From NCBI RefSeq assembly GCF_002234675.1, contig NC_019859.2, positions 1,642,240 through 1,706,239 on the forward strand: DNA of 64,000 bases, in the 5' to 3' direction. Shown piece after piece: positions 12,401 through 22,033 of the stretch. The stretch comes from Oryzias latipes (Eukaryota > Chordata > Actinopteri > Beloniformes > Adrianichthyidae). Position 1 is the first letter of the stretch. Every line of letters begins with the position of its first letter. A program made the translations under genes and the position numbers. The notes beneath the pieces were generated by a model. The model did not search any database, was not told the origin of the DNA, and saw nothing but the letters and a program-made list of their open reading frames with translations.

Positions 12401-15400
12401 ATTAATACACATTTTTTCCCTAAATAGAAAAACAGAAATGATTAAAAATGTCCTCATACCAGAAATAGGCGACTGACCTATAAACTTATTAAGACAGTGT
12501 GATCGAGCGCTTTAGACGAAGAGTTATAGACTAACGCAGTGTTTTTCAACCTTTTTTGAGCCACGGCACACTTTAACCTTGACAAAAATCCCGCGGCACA
12601 CCAGCATCCCAAAAAAAAAAAAAAAAAAAAGCAGAAACTCATAGTCTGTTTTGATCTAAACACAAAGAAAAAAGTATTTTATGATCTTTTATATTCAGAA
12701 CTAATCAGTGTTTTATCAGGACCTGTTTGGATGAACAAAGAGCTGATTTCCTGGAGATGGTTAATGTTTTTAGATCAGTTAATGAGGGCAATTTTCCACG
12801 GCACACTGGTTGAAAAACACTGGACTAACGTGAAGGCCGGAATCCTGTAGTTTTTCAAAATAAAACTTCCTTCAGAATAAGATAATAAAAAAACGGGTGA
12901 AAGAAAGAGAGAAATATGTTTTTGCGCTGGCCGGTGTCAGGCCGCGGGGAAAATAGAAACCATGTAATTACGTTTTTCTTTTTTCATCAATGTGTAAAAA
13001 TAAAAAGGGTTGGGGAGAGCTGAGTGGGAGGGAAGCTTGAGTGCACGTGAGCGCGCATGGGAGCGCGCATGGGAGCGCGCATGAGACGTCCATAAAATAG
13101 ATGTGTTTGTTTGCATTTCCCAGAGGAAACTGCAGCAGGAACCCCTGACAAACTTCCCGTTCCACAGGCGTTCCCGCTCGTAGGTCCTGCTGGGGGCGGC
13201 GGATCACGAGAACAACGCCTCTATGGTTGCGTCAGCTGAACCAATCACCACACAGTTGTAACGCACATGGCTGGCGGTTCTTTGTTGACGGAAATCGAAG
13301 ACTGAAAACAGCTTTTATCAAGCGGCCGATTCCTCCGAGCGGATCGACTGTTTTCAATCAGAGCTTCTGGAAACGTCATGAAGTGTTTGCAGACGAGACG
13401 CCATCAGGTGGAGCGACACAGAGCACCCACCTGATTGTTGATGGACTGGGAGGTTGGAGGCGGAGTCAGCGGCTTGTTGATGCGCCCTCTGGGGTTGTAG
13501 GCCATGGCCTGATGGGGGTCGCTCTGCGGCCAGAAGCTCTCAGAAAACACGCCCTGCTCGTCATAGAAATCCTGAAAGCACAAACGCAGAACGAAGCGGC
13601 GTTTTTCCGTCAGTTTCCAGTAAAACCTTGAAAGACGGAAAGAGAGTTTTATTGGAGTGTGTGTCCTAAAACATCACGGCAGGGATGAAAAGAAGAGAAG
13701 AATCCTGCTCAGAAACACAGATCGGCTTAAATCAGGGCCAAATAATCAACTCCTCTAATCTTTATTTTCTTTCCTGAATCCTTATCTCTGAAATCCAGGA
13801 ATGCAAACGCTGACAAGATCCGCCAGTAATGTGATCCAGCCGTCCGGCTCTGCAGCAGAAGAGACCAAAACCCAAAGACTTGGTGCTCACTTGGCCTTTT
13901 TATTTTTAAACAGCAATTATAGGAAAAATAAGGATTTAAAAAAAGAAAACTGACAAAGAAGCTTGAGGTCACTCAGATCAAATCTGGGGACTGATAAAGG
14001 AACAAAACAAAACCTGCAGCAAAACAAAACCCTTTGAAAAAGAAAAGATGAATACACCACAAGATGGACAAGAAGACCTGCAAAAGTGTGTGTTTAAACT
14101 AAAACCAGGTTCATTTGAACCAGATTGAAGACAGAACCGGAGCATCAGCCTCAAAGTTCTGGTTCATTCAGTCCAACCGTGAGACGAACATTTTCTGAGA
14201 TGAAGAGTTTCTCCACAGCAATAACCATTTTCCATGAGCCAGTTTTTACCTTAAATGTTACTTTATGCCTTTAAAATATTGAATTTTCTGTATTTTTTGT
14301 TTCAACGGAGGATTAAATAACATTTGCTATAATACTAAGAAAAACAGGATTTTGCACTCCTCCTTTTTTGTTTAACATTCTTTTTACATTTTGTTTCATA
14401 TTCTTAAAGATCTGAAGAAATATTTAGTTGGACGTGAATCTTGTAATCTGATTGGATCGCTCATATTATGAAGACAAAGGAGTGGAAATACTTCATTGAC
14501 AGATTTTAACTTTAGACCCAAACACAGAAAGCGGCTCCTCAGTGGATCATCTGTCCTCATCTAACTGATCGTTTTTCTTTTCCAACAAGAAATGCATGTA
14601 AATACAATTAATATAAAGTTAAATACAAAAGAGGTTTATATAAATATACAACCTCCTGTGTCCAGAGATTCATTAAGCCCTACTGTACCACAGGAGGCCT
14701 TCAGCTCTCGGCTGTTTGCTCATCTGCTGGACGGGACAAGAAAGTATAAAAAAACAAACAAATGAACAAACAACTACCTGGTCATTTCTGTTTTTTGGCT
14801 CATTTCCGTTCACCACATTGTTCTTTATTAGGCGGAGTCAGTGGAGAAAACACAGATTTTTCTTTCGGCGCCTCAAATGCATCTCTTGCTTCCGGCGTAT
14901 GAATGCTTTGGTTTCACAGCGAGGAATGAAGATGAAGATAAGCTCCTCACAAAAACACCACAGGGGGGGGTTTGGGTGCAGACGCGGGGGGGATGGCGCC
15001 TTTGCGGCGGCTGCACGCCAACGCCGGATTCCCCTCGCAAGCTCCCTGCTCTGAGCTAACAGCAACGGGGACGTGAAGGGGGGCGGGGTTGCTCCAAGCC
15101 AACAGGCCCGCCAACAACTCTACAGCTGGACTGCTTCCATAATGCTCGCCATAGTTGTTACCCCGCTAGTGTTAGCTGGGGTTGTGAGAGGCTGTAAGCT
15201 TGCAGGAGAGAAAGTAAACACCTCATTGGTCCCGCCCACAATTTAGAGGAGAATTTCTGATGAACTCCTGCCGCTCTGCAGAAACGATGTCCTAGAAAAC
15301 GACACGTTTTTAGATTTTGGCTAAAAACTGCATCATTGTGATTGAAAGACCACCGGGAACACTTTGAAACTAGATCAGAAGATGATCAAAGGGGGACTTG

Positions 15401-18400
15401 ATTTTATGATTTTACCGTCTTATATGCATTTTAACACTGCCGCTTTTATTTTTTAACTGTGAATCATTTACAATATTCAGAACTATTGGGTTCGACACGC
15501 TTTATTTGTTAAATATTTCTGTTACTTTTTGAAGTACGTTCCTATAGCACAGGGGTCGGGAACCTATGGCTCGCGAGCCATATATGGCTCTTTTGATGGT
15601 CACATGTGGCTCGCAGACAAATCTTTAATTATACTTTTTTTTCATTAGACCAGTCCTTCTCGGGCGCGATGCGATGCCAGAAGTCAGTTTACTATTATCT
15701 ATTATTTCACAGAGTTTGTACCACCTGGAAACCTGTGAATTGCCGTGCCTAAAACTGCGCGCTCCCGTCGCTGAAAAAGAGCATGCAGTTGCGGGGACGG
15801 GATGTGTGAGGAAGAAAGCAGAGGGTGGGGGGACAGGCAGCAGGTGAATCGCGCAGGGATTGTAAAAACGTAAAACCCGCTGCCCGTCACTCACTGCAGC
15901 GTGTGAGTGTGTGTTTGTGTTTGGCTCCCCGTCTGCATGTGAGCAGTCTGTCTCACATCTACAGAACATTCAGACCTACGATCACGTTTAAAGTCTCAAC
16001 GCCTGCGTGAAGCAGAAACTCACCACGTATCAACCAGACTAGACCATCAGCAGAACTACCACGAGAAATACTCATCGTTTATTAGCAACAGCATAACAAT
16101 GTTATTAAAAAGAATCCACAGACTTATTGTACTTTAAAAATGTTGAAATTACATCAAATGCACACATATTCATTTGTATATTTAGTTTTAAACATATTGT
16201 TGCGGACTGAGTTTAACTTGGCTGTTGGGCTGCGTTATAAGTTCTGGAGATCATTAAACGCATCAAGCAGAGATCTGATTGGCCCTCAGTTCTGTCGCTC
16301 AGCCTGTTGTTAGGTAATTTAGACCAATGGGGTTCAGCTATGGGCCGAATAAGGGAAATGGGAGGGCTGGAGCGGGAGGGGGGAATATAAAGTTGGGAGA
16401 CGCGCTGTTGTGTCGGCAGGAGAGATTCAGGAGTTGCTGAATTAATCGTGCGGCGTTTGTCGTGGTCTGCAATAACAAGAACAAAGAACCTTAAATGAGG
16501 TTAAGTCTCCGTGCCTCAGTGTGGGAAAGGGACACCACATTATTGTATGGCTCTTTGGAAATTACAATTAAAAATATGTGGCGTTTATGGCTCTCTCGGC
16601 CAAAAAGGTTCCCGACCCCTGCTATAGCAGCTTTTTCATGAATGGTGTCAAAAGAAAGTGAGCACTTTAAATGTGGGGGCGAAAAATTGAATTTTACTAG
16701 AGATTTTGGACACTTTTTACCTGATTTTTGACACCAAGGATGCAGAAACCTCCTTGAAGCCTCTGCAGTTCGGCTCCGTTGGTGCACAGAGGTGCTCCAA
16801 GCCTTCTCCCCGTGCTGCAGGTTTACCCCGGCACTACTTCCAGGAGGCGTCTCAGAGGCTTTTGGCCTTTTCCGTGCGGCTTCAGGTAACTTTGAAGCTT
16901 TTCCTTCATTCTAAACTTATCTTTGAGATAAATAAAGCTTCTATCTAATGACTGTCATGGGGCTGAAAACGCATGGGCGCATCATCGGATTGGATGTTTC
17001 GGGGGTTTAATCGTGGTCGTCGATGTCATTTGCTGCTGCGCATCACAGCGCCAACATCTCCAGCTGTGTTTGCTGAATCACAGCAAGGATGCTCAACATT
17101 GTGCAGATCCTGTTGTGACATCGGTTTATTCTTTCTGTTTTCCATTTCAATTGAAAACAAAGACGTACAGGATTGTGCGTTTGCTTGGTGAAGACATTCA
17201 CTGCATTTCTCTGTCTGCTAGCGTTGACCTTTTTAAGGAGAATGTCTATGAATATTCGCTTTTAGAAATGTATTTTAAGAGGAATTGAAGGTCATTAGAG
17301 GAAAAATAAATCACAGGAAAGTGAGAGCTGCTGTGATTGCCTGCAAACGATAAGGACAAAGAAAGAAGCTAAGCTGTGTTCGTGATCTGATGTGCAGCAC
17401 TTCTGAGGAAAATGAAGCCTTTCTTCGCAGGGAGGCAGATGCTCCTTGTGTCTGCAGTGAACAGCAGGCTGCGGCAGAAATCTGCTCCACCATGTTTCCT
17501 CACTCTACTTACTTCAGGACTTGTGACAGCTCTGCCAATTATCAAGGCAACACCAGAAAATCCTTCAGAACCAGAGAACCATCCTCCCTGAATATTTCTG
17601 TTTAATCACGGTCCACAACATGGTGTGCTTCTGAAGATCAATTATTAAACTGTTCAATAAAAGTCAGCTTTGCTTCTGATTTCCCATTTCTGTCTTGTTT
17701 TGTTCGGTCGTCCTACCTGCCCGAAGCCCGCCATGGACTCCTGGCCGCTCTCCTGCCCCTGATCGCGTCTCCCGTCCTCCAGGGAATAGACGGTCCCGGC
17801 GGCGGCATCCTGCGCCCCCTCGTCCTTCACCACCACCCCCTCTCCGCCCAGCACCTGAAAGAGACGGAGGTCCGCGTCAGTTCGGCCGAGGAAAATCCCC
17901 CTCCTCCGGCCGTGAAAGCCGAACCGGCAGAACGACAAAAGCGTCGAGGTGGATGCAGCAGCAGGCTGGAATAAAGAGGAGAACCTACAGTGAGGATGAA
18001 GAAGTCCATGGATTGTCAACACGGCAAATGCCGAGGAAGTTGAGAAGAGAGATTCAAATGTGCTAAGTGCAGAAACATCTCAGCGATATACGCCAATGCA
18101 GCATGAGAAGAGGGAAAAGCATAAAAAGAAAGGAAAATGTTGCAGCTCTGCATGCCTGAAAGCTGTAACCATAGCAACCCTTCCCCTTATCCCCCTACCT
18201 GGAGTCTTAGCGGCTGCCTCTGCTTGCGGCTGTGGCTCGCCCCCCTGTCTCTGTCTACATCTCTTCCCCGCTCCCTGGCGTCCAAGTCCTCCTCCTCGCT
18301 GTACCTGTCTATGCCCACCAGGTCGTCGGAGAGGTCGGTGGCGTTGCCGCGGAGGCTGTCCCTGCCGATGCTGTCCACGCTGCCCACGCCGGAGCTGCAG

Positions 18401-19257
18401 CCCGTCGACAGGTTGCCCGTGCTGCTGGCGCCGGCCCCGTTGGCCGTCTGCACCAGCAGGTCTCGGAGCTTGTACCTGACGTCTTGAGTGCAGCTGGAGC
18501 TCTGCTTCATAAGGATGGGGCCGGGGGCTCCTCCCATGCCGCTGTCACCGCCCCCACACATGGAGCCGGGGCCCATGTCGCCCAGAGGCATCAGGTTTAC
18601 GGTGCTGCTCTGCTCCATGGGTCCACCCTCGCCCCCCAACCCCCCACCCATGTTGTTGGCTCCACACTCGGCTATGAAGTTGGAGAAGTTGGCAAAGCCT
18701 CCACCCCCGCCTGCGCTGCCAACAGAGCAGCTCCCGCTGGCGCCGCCGCCGCTCTCCCTGCCTTTGCCCACGCCGCGCTCCTCTTGCTTCGGGAGAACAC
18801 CCCCAAGCATCCCCCCTCCCGCGGCCGCAGCCGCCGCGACGGCCGCTGCAGCCGCCGCGCTGGCGCCTGCCGCCGCCTTCCTCTGGGAGATGATCTGGGT
18901 GCACTCGTCGATGACGGTCTTGATCTGCAGGATGCTGGCGGCGGTGAGGATGCAGAGGGCCTGCGACTGCAGCACCACCAGCGAGCCGCTGTACATGAAA
19001 TCCACCAGCTGCTTCACCGTCTCGGCCGGCACCAGGGGCGGCACGGATATCTCGGAGTGACCCAGCAGCAGCTTGTCCTGGAAGAAGGGGCTCCCGGCGG
19101 CCAGCACGCAGGCGTGGGCCCGCAGCGAGGCGTCGTGTATCCGCACGGTCACATCGCAGAAGAGGCCCTCGCGGCGCTGCGTGCGCAGGGCCTCCAGCAC
19201 GGACTGGCTGGAGTTGTGCAGGTGGATGTAGTGCACCGTCTCTGTGCCGGACACCAT
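4991..19257 (-). CDS. zbtb45: BTB/C2H2 zinc-finger transcription factor, Zbtb45 (5 coding exons)
   Basis: Coding exons in transcript order are 19257-18199, 17854-17717, 13571-13431, 5746-5473 and 5397-4991 (TAA stop at 4993-4991). All junctions are GT-AG and the phases join, giving 672 aa. The BTB domain lies at about residues 24-122 ([47 protein letters not shown]). Then come an Ala/Gly-rich stretch (128-215), an acidic patch before [12 protein letters not shown] (342-353), a Pro-rich spacer, and four C2H2 fingers at about 515-621. Family knowledge: BTB-ZF proteins are nuclear DNA-binding regulators that dimerise through BTB. The start ATG is placed just ahead of [11 protein letters not shown], the usual start region of the family. 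ZBTB20 is the closest alternative, but it has a fifth finger and a longer N-terminus; the four fingers and the THRAER linker favour ZBTB45. The protein is longer than the human one as I recall it (about 510 aa), mainly through low-complexity sequence. Confidence 0.9.
5473..5746 (-). CDS. zbtb45: zbtb45 coding exon 4 (Pro-rich spacer, zinc finger 1)
   Basis: A 274-bp exon starting [16 protein letters not shown] and ending in finger 1 ([25 protein letters not shown]). Finger 1 has the C2H2 spacing C-x2-C-x12-H-x3-H. The acceptor TCTCCTCAG lies directly against the minisatellite, whose first unit supplies the sequence upstream of the AG. The donor is CTG|GTGAGC at 5472-5471. Confidence 0.9.
6910..8040. 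repeat. Second block duplication inside the minisatellite (898-bp shift)
   Basis: The rare core CCGTTAGAGCAGCAAGACAC occurs at 6916 and again at 7814. Both are followed by the same series: a TTAGTG unit, a CACACTGTTAG unit, a CCCACCG unit, and ACACTCACACACTGTTCGG. A smaller duplication with a shift of about 363 bp repeats the CCCACCCACTCCG marker at 6121 and 6484. Confidence 0.75.
8140..10152. repeat. Higher-order duplication inside the minisatellite (1094-bp shift)
   Basis: The order and length of units at about 8140-9058 recurs at about 9234-10152. A rare TTAGAGCTG core variant occurs at 8432 and again at 9526. The two open frames 8359-8640 and 9453-9734 translate identically. The constant shift is 1094 bp. 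This indicates a recent block duplication, or an assembly duplication. Confidence 0.8.
10440..10665 (+). mobile_element. SINE/L2-tail-like repeat
   Basis: The end reads TGACTGTAGAGCACTTTGG ... AAAAGCGCTATATAAGTATT followed by CCATTTACCATTTACCATT. This form, a GCGCTATATAA box plus a short simple repeat, is common at the 3' ends of fish SINEs and L2-clade LINEs. It lies in zbtb45 intron 3. Confidence 0.5.
10663..10850 (+). repeat. Repeat family D, copy 1 (zbtb45 intron 3)
   Basis: Shares AAAGTGGAAGC.AATAACT, TAATAGAAAAAC, ATGTCCTCA and GGC.ACTGAC, in order, with 12350-12490. No terminal repeats were seen. Confidence 0.5.
11351..12009. mobile_element. Nonautonomous DNA transposon with 28-bp TIRs
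   Basis: The left end CTAAAGGCCCGTTCACACCG (continuing GGACGAAT) is matched in inverse at the right end (ATTCGTCCCGGTGTGTACGG, then GCCTTTAG) with a single difference over 28 bp. The element is about 660 bp with no transposase. I could not see a clean target-site duplication, so the superfamily is undecided. Confidence 0.8.
12350..12490 (+). repeat. Repeat family D, copy 2 (zbtb45 intron 3)
   Basis: Diverged partner of 10663-10850 with the same ordered landmarks. It lies immediately before a hAT MITE. Confidence 0.5.
12537..12822. mobile_element. hAT MITE, 286 bp, with perfect 8-bp target-site duplication
   Basis: The left terminus CAGTGTTTTTCAACC and the right terminus GGTTGAAAAACACTG are exact inverse complements. 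The flanks carry the same 8-bp sequence GACTAACG (12529-12536 and 12823-12830), the duplication length of hAT elements. GCCACGGCACAC / CCACGGCACACTGG extends the inverted repeat, and there is an internal poly-A tract. Confidence 0.93.
13431..13571 (-). CDS. zbtb45: zbtb45 coding exon 3
   Basis: A 141-bp phase-0 exon of 47 codons ([16 protein letters not shown] ... [14 protein letters not shown]). The acceptor is GCTTTCAG and the donor CAG|GTGGGT. It continues the interdomain linker. The intron upstream (13572-17716) carries a hAT MITE and other repeats. The intron downstream (5747-13430) contains the large minisatellite. Confidence 0.85.
13572..15549. other. zbtb45 intron 2, left part
   Basis: No exon was found. 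The stretch 15240-15420 is a copy of repeat family C (GAACTCCTGCCGCTCTGCAG, GTCCTAGAAAAC, CTAAAAACTGCATCAT), which recurs at 38180-38350. The rest is AT-rich and unremarkable. Confidence 0.5.
15240..15420 (+). repeat. Repeat family C, copy 1
   Basis: Shares in order GAACTCCTGCCGCTCTGCAG, TGTCCTAGAAAAC, ACGTGTTTTTA-like, CTAAAAACTGCATCAT and TGGGAAC.CTTTGAAA-like with 38180-38350 on the same strand. Its ends are not defined. Confidence 0.55.
15550..16621. mobile_element. hAT nonautonomous element, 1072 bp, with perfect 8-bp target-site duplication
   Basis: The TIRs are CAGGGGTCGGGAACC (left) and GGTTCCCGACCCCTG (right), exact inverse complements. The 8-bp flanking duplication CTATAGCA is at 15542-15549 and 16622-16629. 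The subterminal region contains repeated TGGCTC/GAGCCA motifs. No transposase frame survives. It sits in zbtb45 intron 2. Confidence 0.95.
17717..17854 (-). CDS. zbtb45: zbtb45 coding exon 2
   Basis: A 138-bp phase-0 exon of 46 codons beginning [16 protein letters not shown] and ending SMAGFGQ. Its acceptor is CTTTCAG and its donor CAG|GTAGGA. It joins in frame to the flanking exons. It encodes an acidic, Gly-rich linker between the BTB domain and the zinc fingers. The intron before it (17855-18198) shows nothing else. Confidence 0.85.
18199..19257 (-). CDS. zbtb45: zbtb45 coding exon 1 (BTB domain, poly-Ala/Gly)
   Basis: This 1059-bp exon encodes residues 1-353. The ATG is at 19257-19255. 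The donor follows ...CGGCTAAGACTCCAG at 18199 and reads GTAGGG; the reading frame meets a stop shortly inside the intron. It holds the whole BTB domain, then a run of mostly Ala (about 128-146) and a Gly/Ser-rich region with little conservation expected. The frame stays open upstream of the ATG, so a longer N-terminus cannot be excluded. I prefer this ATG because family members begin within a few residues of the HIHL motif. Confidence 0.9.
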
Positions 19258-20800
19258 CGCCGGGGGGGGCGAGTCGCTGGGGACGGGGTGGGAGTGGGGG
19301 TGGGGGAGGGGGGGCAGGTGCCTGGGGTTCTGCGTCAGCTTGAGGGATGAAGAGGACGGGGAGAGAAAGGGCCACAGCGCATGGGCCACAGCGGGGTCGC
19401 TTCGGCTCACGCCGGCATGAGTCCGCCCCTGGTTATCCGCTCTGCTGTGGGTGGGTGGGGGGGGGGGGGTTTCGATGGAATGGGAGGGGTGGCAGCTGTT
19501 CCCAACAACTTTACCGTCTATTAAAAACAATAAATGGAAACAAATTTCACCCAAATGCACAGCATTCATCAAAATATACTTTAACTGATCAGAAAGCAGG
19601 AAAAAAGTGTCCAAATATAAAATCTTCCACTTTCTTTTGTTTTTAATTTCACTTTTGCATTTTACCAACTGTCTCAGATTCACAAATATTCGTCAGTTAA
19701 TTGAAAAATAATCCAGAATTCCTTCCATTTTTCCAGATTTGACCAAAAACAGGTTCGGTTAAGAAGTGATCTGTTCCTTAATTCGAAAACCTGTTTAAAT
19801 CCCACTGTTGTAACCAGATAGGACTCGGGTTAAGGCGCGTGCAGACACGGGTTAATAATCGAATTAGTCGCGTGCATCATCAGGGACACCTGTTTCGGAC
19901 AAACGCGCGTGCGGTGGCGCGAGCCTGTCCGAGAGATCCTCGGGTCAGTCGACTCGGCCGTTCTGCACAGCAGGGGGTGTCTGGCGATTTAACAGCCAAA
20001 CTGACAAGAGGCGGAGAGAACCGGGGGGGGTGTACTGAACTGGTATCCCGACTAACCGCAGCTCCTCCTGTACAATGCCCGCAGGTTAGTCTGGTTACAT
20101 GTTAACTAACCCACATTTGGGCCAGCAAACAGGTTACCGAGGAGAGGCTAACGCTAGCTAGCATCAGGCTCTCAGGACTAGCCACCGCCGTCTCGAAGAA
20201 AATTTACTGAAAATGTGTAGGTTTCCCCACGCAAACCGGATTCTGTTAGATATTTAAAACTGGTAAATATTTTTACGTCTCGAAATGTGAGCGGCACCGC
20301 TCCCCGCTTGCCCAACCCCGCGGCGAAAGCCTTAAAGCTCGCCCCCACGCTCCACGGGAAAAAAAGAAATGCTAGCTAGGCTAGCTAGTTCGGAAGCTAG
20401 CGCAAACGGCCAAACACAAATAAAAGTTAGCTTGCCAGCGGCTAGGAGGTTCTGTGTTTCCGTCCGGACCGTGTCGTTACGGGAAACACGGCGGGCCACA
20501 GTCGAGCTGTCACTGCGTGGGGCCGAAATGCGCCAACTTACCCACGGCGTCGGCAGTGACAGCTCGTCTCAATACAGACGGATGCGGCAGGAAGCCCTCA
20601 TGAAACGCAGCAGACCCGACGAGAGCTGCAAACAAACACACGCACACGCACACACAGACCCACGCATGCAGAAGCGGGGAGGCGATTCTTCTCCCGCATA
20701 ACACATCCCATTCCCGCAGAGCCCCGCAGGAACAAGCGAACCGCGCTCCTCAGCGCCCGTGATGTTTCTGTTCCTGCTCCCACTGCGCACTTTCACTGTC
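19258..20800 (-). promoter_or_regulatory. GC-rich 5' region and candidate promoter of zbtb45
   Basis: The stretch from about 19840 to 20770 is rich in CpG (for example around 19900-19960, 20280-20330 and 20470-20560). It lies just upstream of the first coding exon, as expected for a CpG-type housekeeping promoter with a noncoding first exon. A possible noncoding-exon acceptor (CTTCATCCCTCAAG) is near 19333-19346. There is a cluster of GCTAGC/CTAGCTAG at 20150-20400. No TATA box is convincing, and the transcription start is not resolved. Confidence 0.45.
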
Positions 20801-21094
20801 AATCCACTTCAGGCTTTTCATTAAAGCTTCAGGCGTTCAGTAAAAATAACGCTTCTTACAATTTATGCTCAATCACGAATTAAAATGTGTGCAAACTTCA
20901 TTCCATAAAGTGAAAGAATATCAGAGGTCTATAGGTCAAAAAGTATGATAAAATATTTAAGATTTTGCTGTAAAGGCTAATTTTGACAACAAACTCACTC
21001 ATGTAATTTGAAAACTTTCTTATACTAAATTAGATTGATCTTCACTGGCTTCACACATTTTTTTTTTCTTGACACATTTTCCGCCCCTGCACAT

Positions 21095-21640
21095 AAAGGG
21101 GCGGCAAATTTAGAAAATGTTAGTCTTTCATGGCGTGATATACGTCATCCATAAGTGTTTGAGCTGTTGGTCCATTGAGAATTATGCAGTTTATGCGTAT
21201 GTGTGTAGTTTAAATTATTTTGCAAATCTTACGCAATTGTGTGTGATTTTTGTGAGATGCGTTTGCAGATTTGTGTCTTTCCACGACCGTTCCACGTATG
21301 TCTAAAGGACTTTTCATGCTTGTACTACCGATGAATAGCTTTTATGTTGTGTATACCGCACACGTGTGATTTAATTGACACACAAATCACCAATGAATTG
21401 CATACAGACAGCACAATAATCGCCCACGGTTTATGTTCTATGTTATGTTCTTTGCGTGGTTTATTCACACTTCTTCTGTGGTTTTGTTGTGGTTCATTTG
21501 TGTCACACCTGTGAAAATTTCATGTAAAGACCACAACTTTTCTCTTTTTTTTCTATGTATATTCACCTATGGCCAATTTTCATCCGTGCAATATGCATAA
21601 AATGTACGTAGCGGCTGTGTCACACGGCCTTAAGGAGACA
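21095..21640 (-). mobile_element. Repeat family B, copy 1
   Basis: Read on the minus strand it shares GTGAATATACAT.GAAAAA, GTTGTGGTCTTTACAT.AAATTTTCACAG, AAAACCACAGAAG and AAAGAACA in order with 36045-36545 on the plus strand. A shorter piece is at 60420-60690. No protein is encoded. Confidence 0.65.
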
Positions 21641-21825
21641 ACTTGAAAAACAAAATGTTCTTCATCTGTTTTTACTTTTTTCTGCCAAACCTCTTCAGCT
21701 TCAGAGCTGAAACACCAACCGGCCTGACCTCTGCTCTAGAATGAAGCATCACCAGCATCTTCTGCTCTGTTTGGACGGAAGGTCGGCTAAAGTTCACGCA
21801 TGTGATGGGTAGTCCAACCATGTAA

Positions 21826-22033
21826 CCCATGTGCTGTCCTAGGTACTTTAACGTTGGGAGTTGGGTCATCTAGACCCACTACACAGTGCTCTGAACCTTT
21901 TTTCTTCAATGATTTGTGATCTTCACTGGTGTCAATGGATTACATGAAATCTTTCCACCTTTATCCACCTTTGTCATGGTAGGGGGAACACGTCAATGGA
22001 AGGGGGGGGGTCATCTAGGATAGCACAAGGGTT
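21826..22033. mobile_element. MITE of the CCCTTGTGCTATC family, copy 1
   Basis: The right end is GGGTCATCTAGGATAGCACAAGGG followed by TTAA. The left end (AACCCATGTGCTGTCCTAGG ... GGGTCATCTAGACCC) is a diverged inverse. The interior CAATGATTTGTGATCTTCACTGG and ATGGATTACATGAAATCTTTCC recurs at 40446-40664. The TTAA beside the CCC-starting end suggests a piggyBac-type nonautonomous element. Confidence 0.6.

Noticed and set aside
14716..15065. Open frames on both strands in zbtb45 intron 2
   Set aside because: No splice support or recognisable domain; overlapping frames in several phases suggest chance.
18232..19350. 372-aa open frame on the plus strand opposite zbtb45 exon 1
   Set aside because: It is the antisense shadow of the GC-rich BTB exon and shows no recognisable domain.
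19839..20105. Small plus-strand gene in the zbtb45 upstream region
   Set aside because: The frame lacks domains and is explained by GC-rich promoter sequence.
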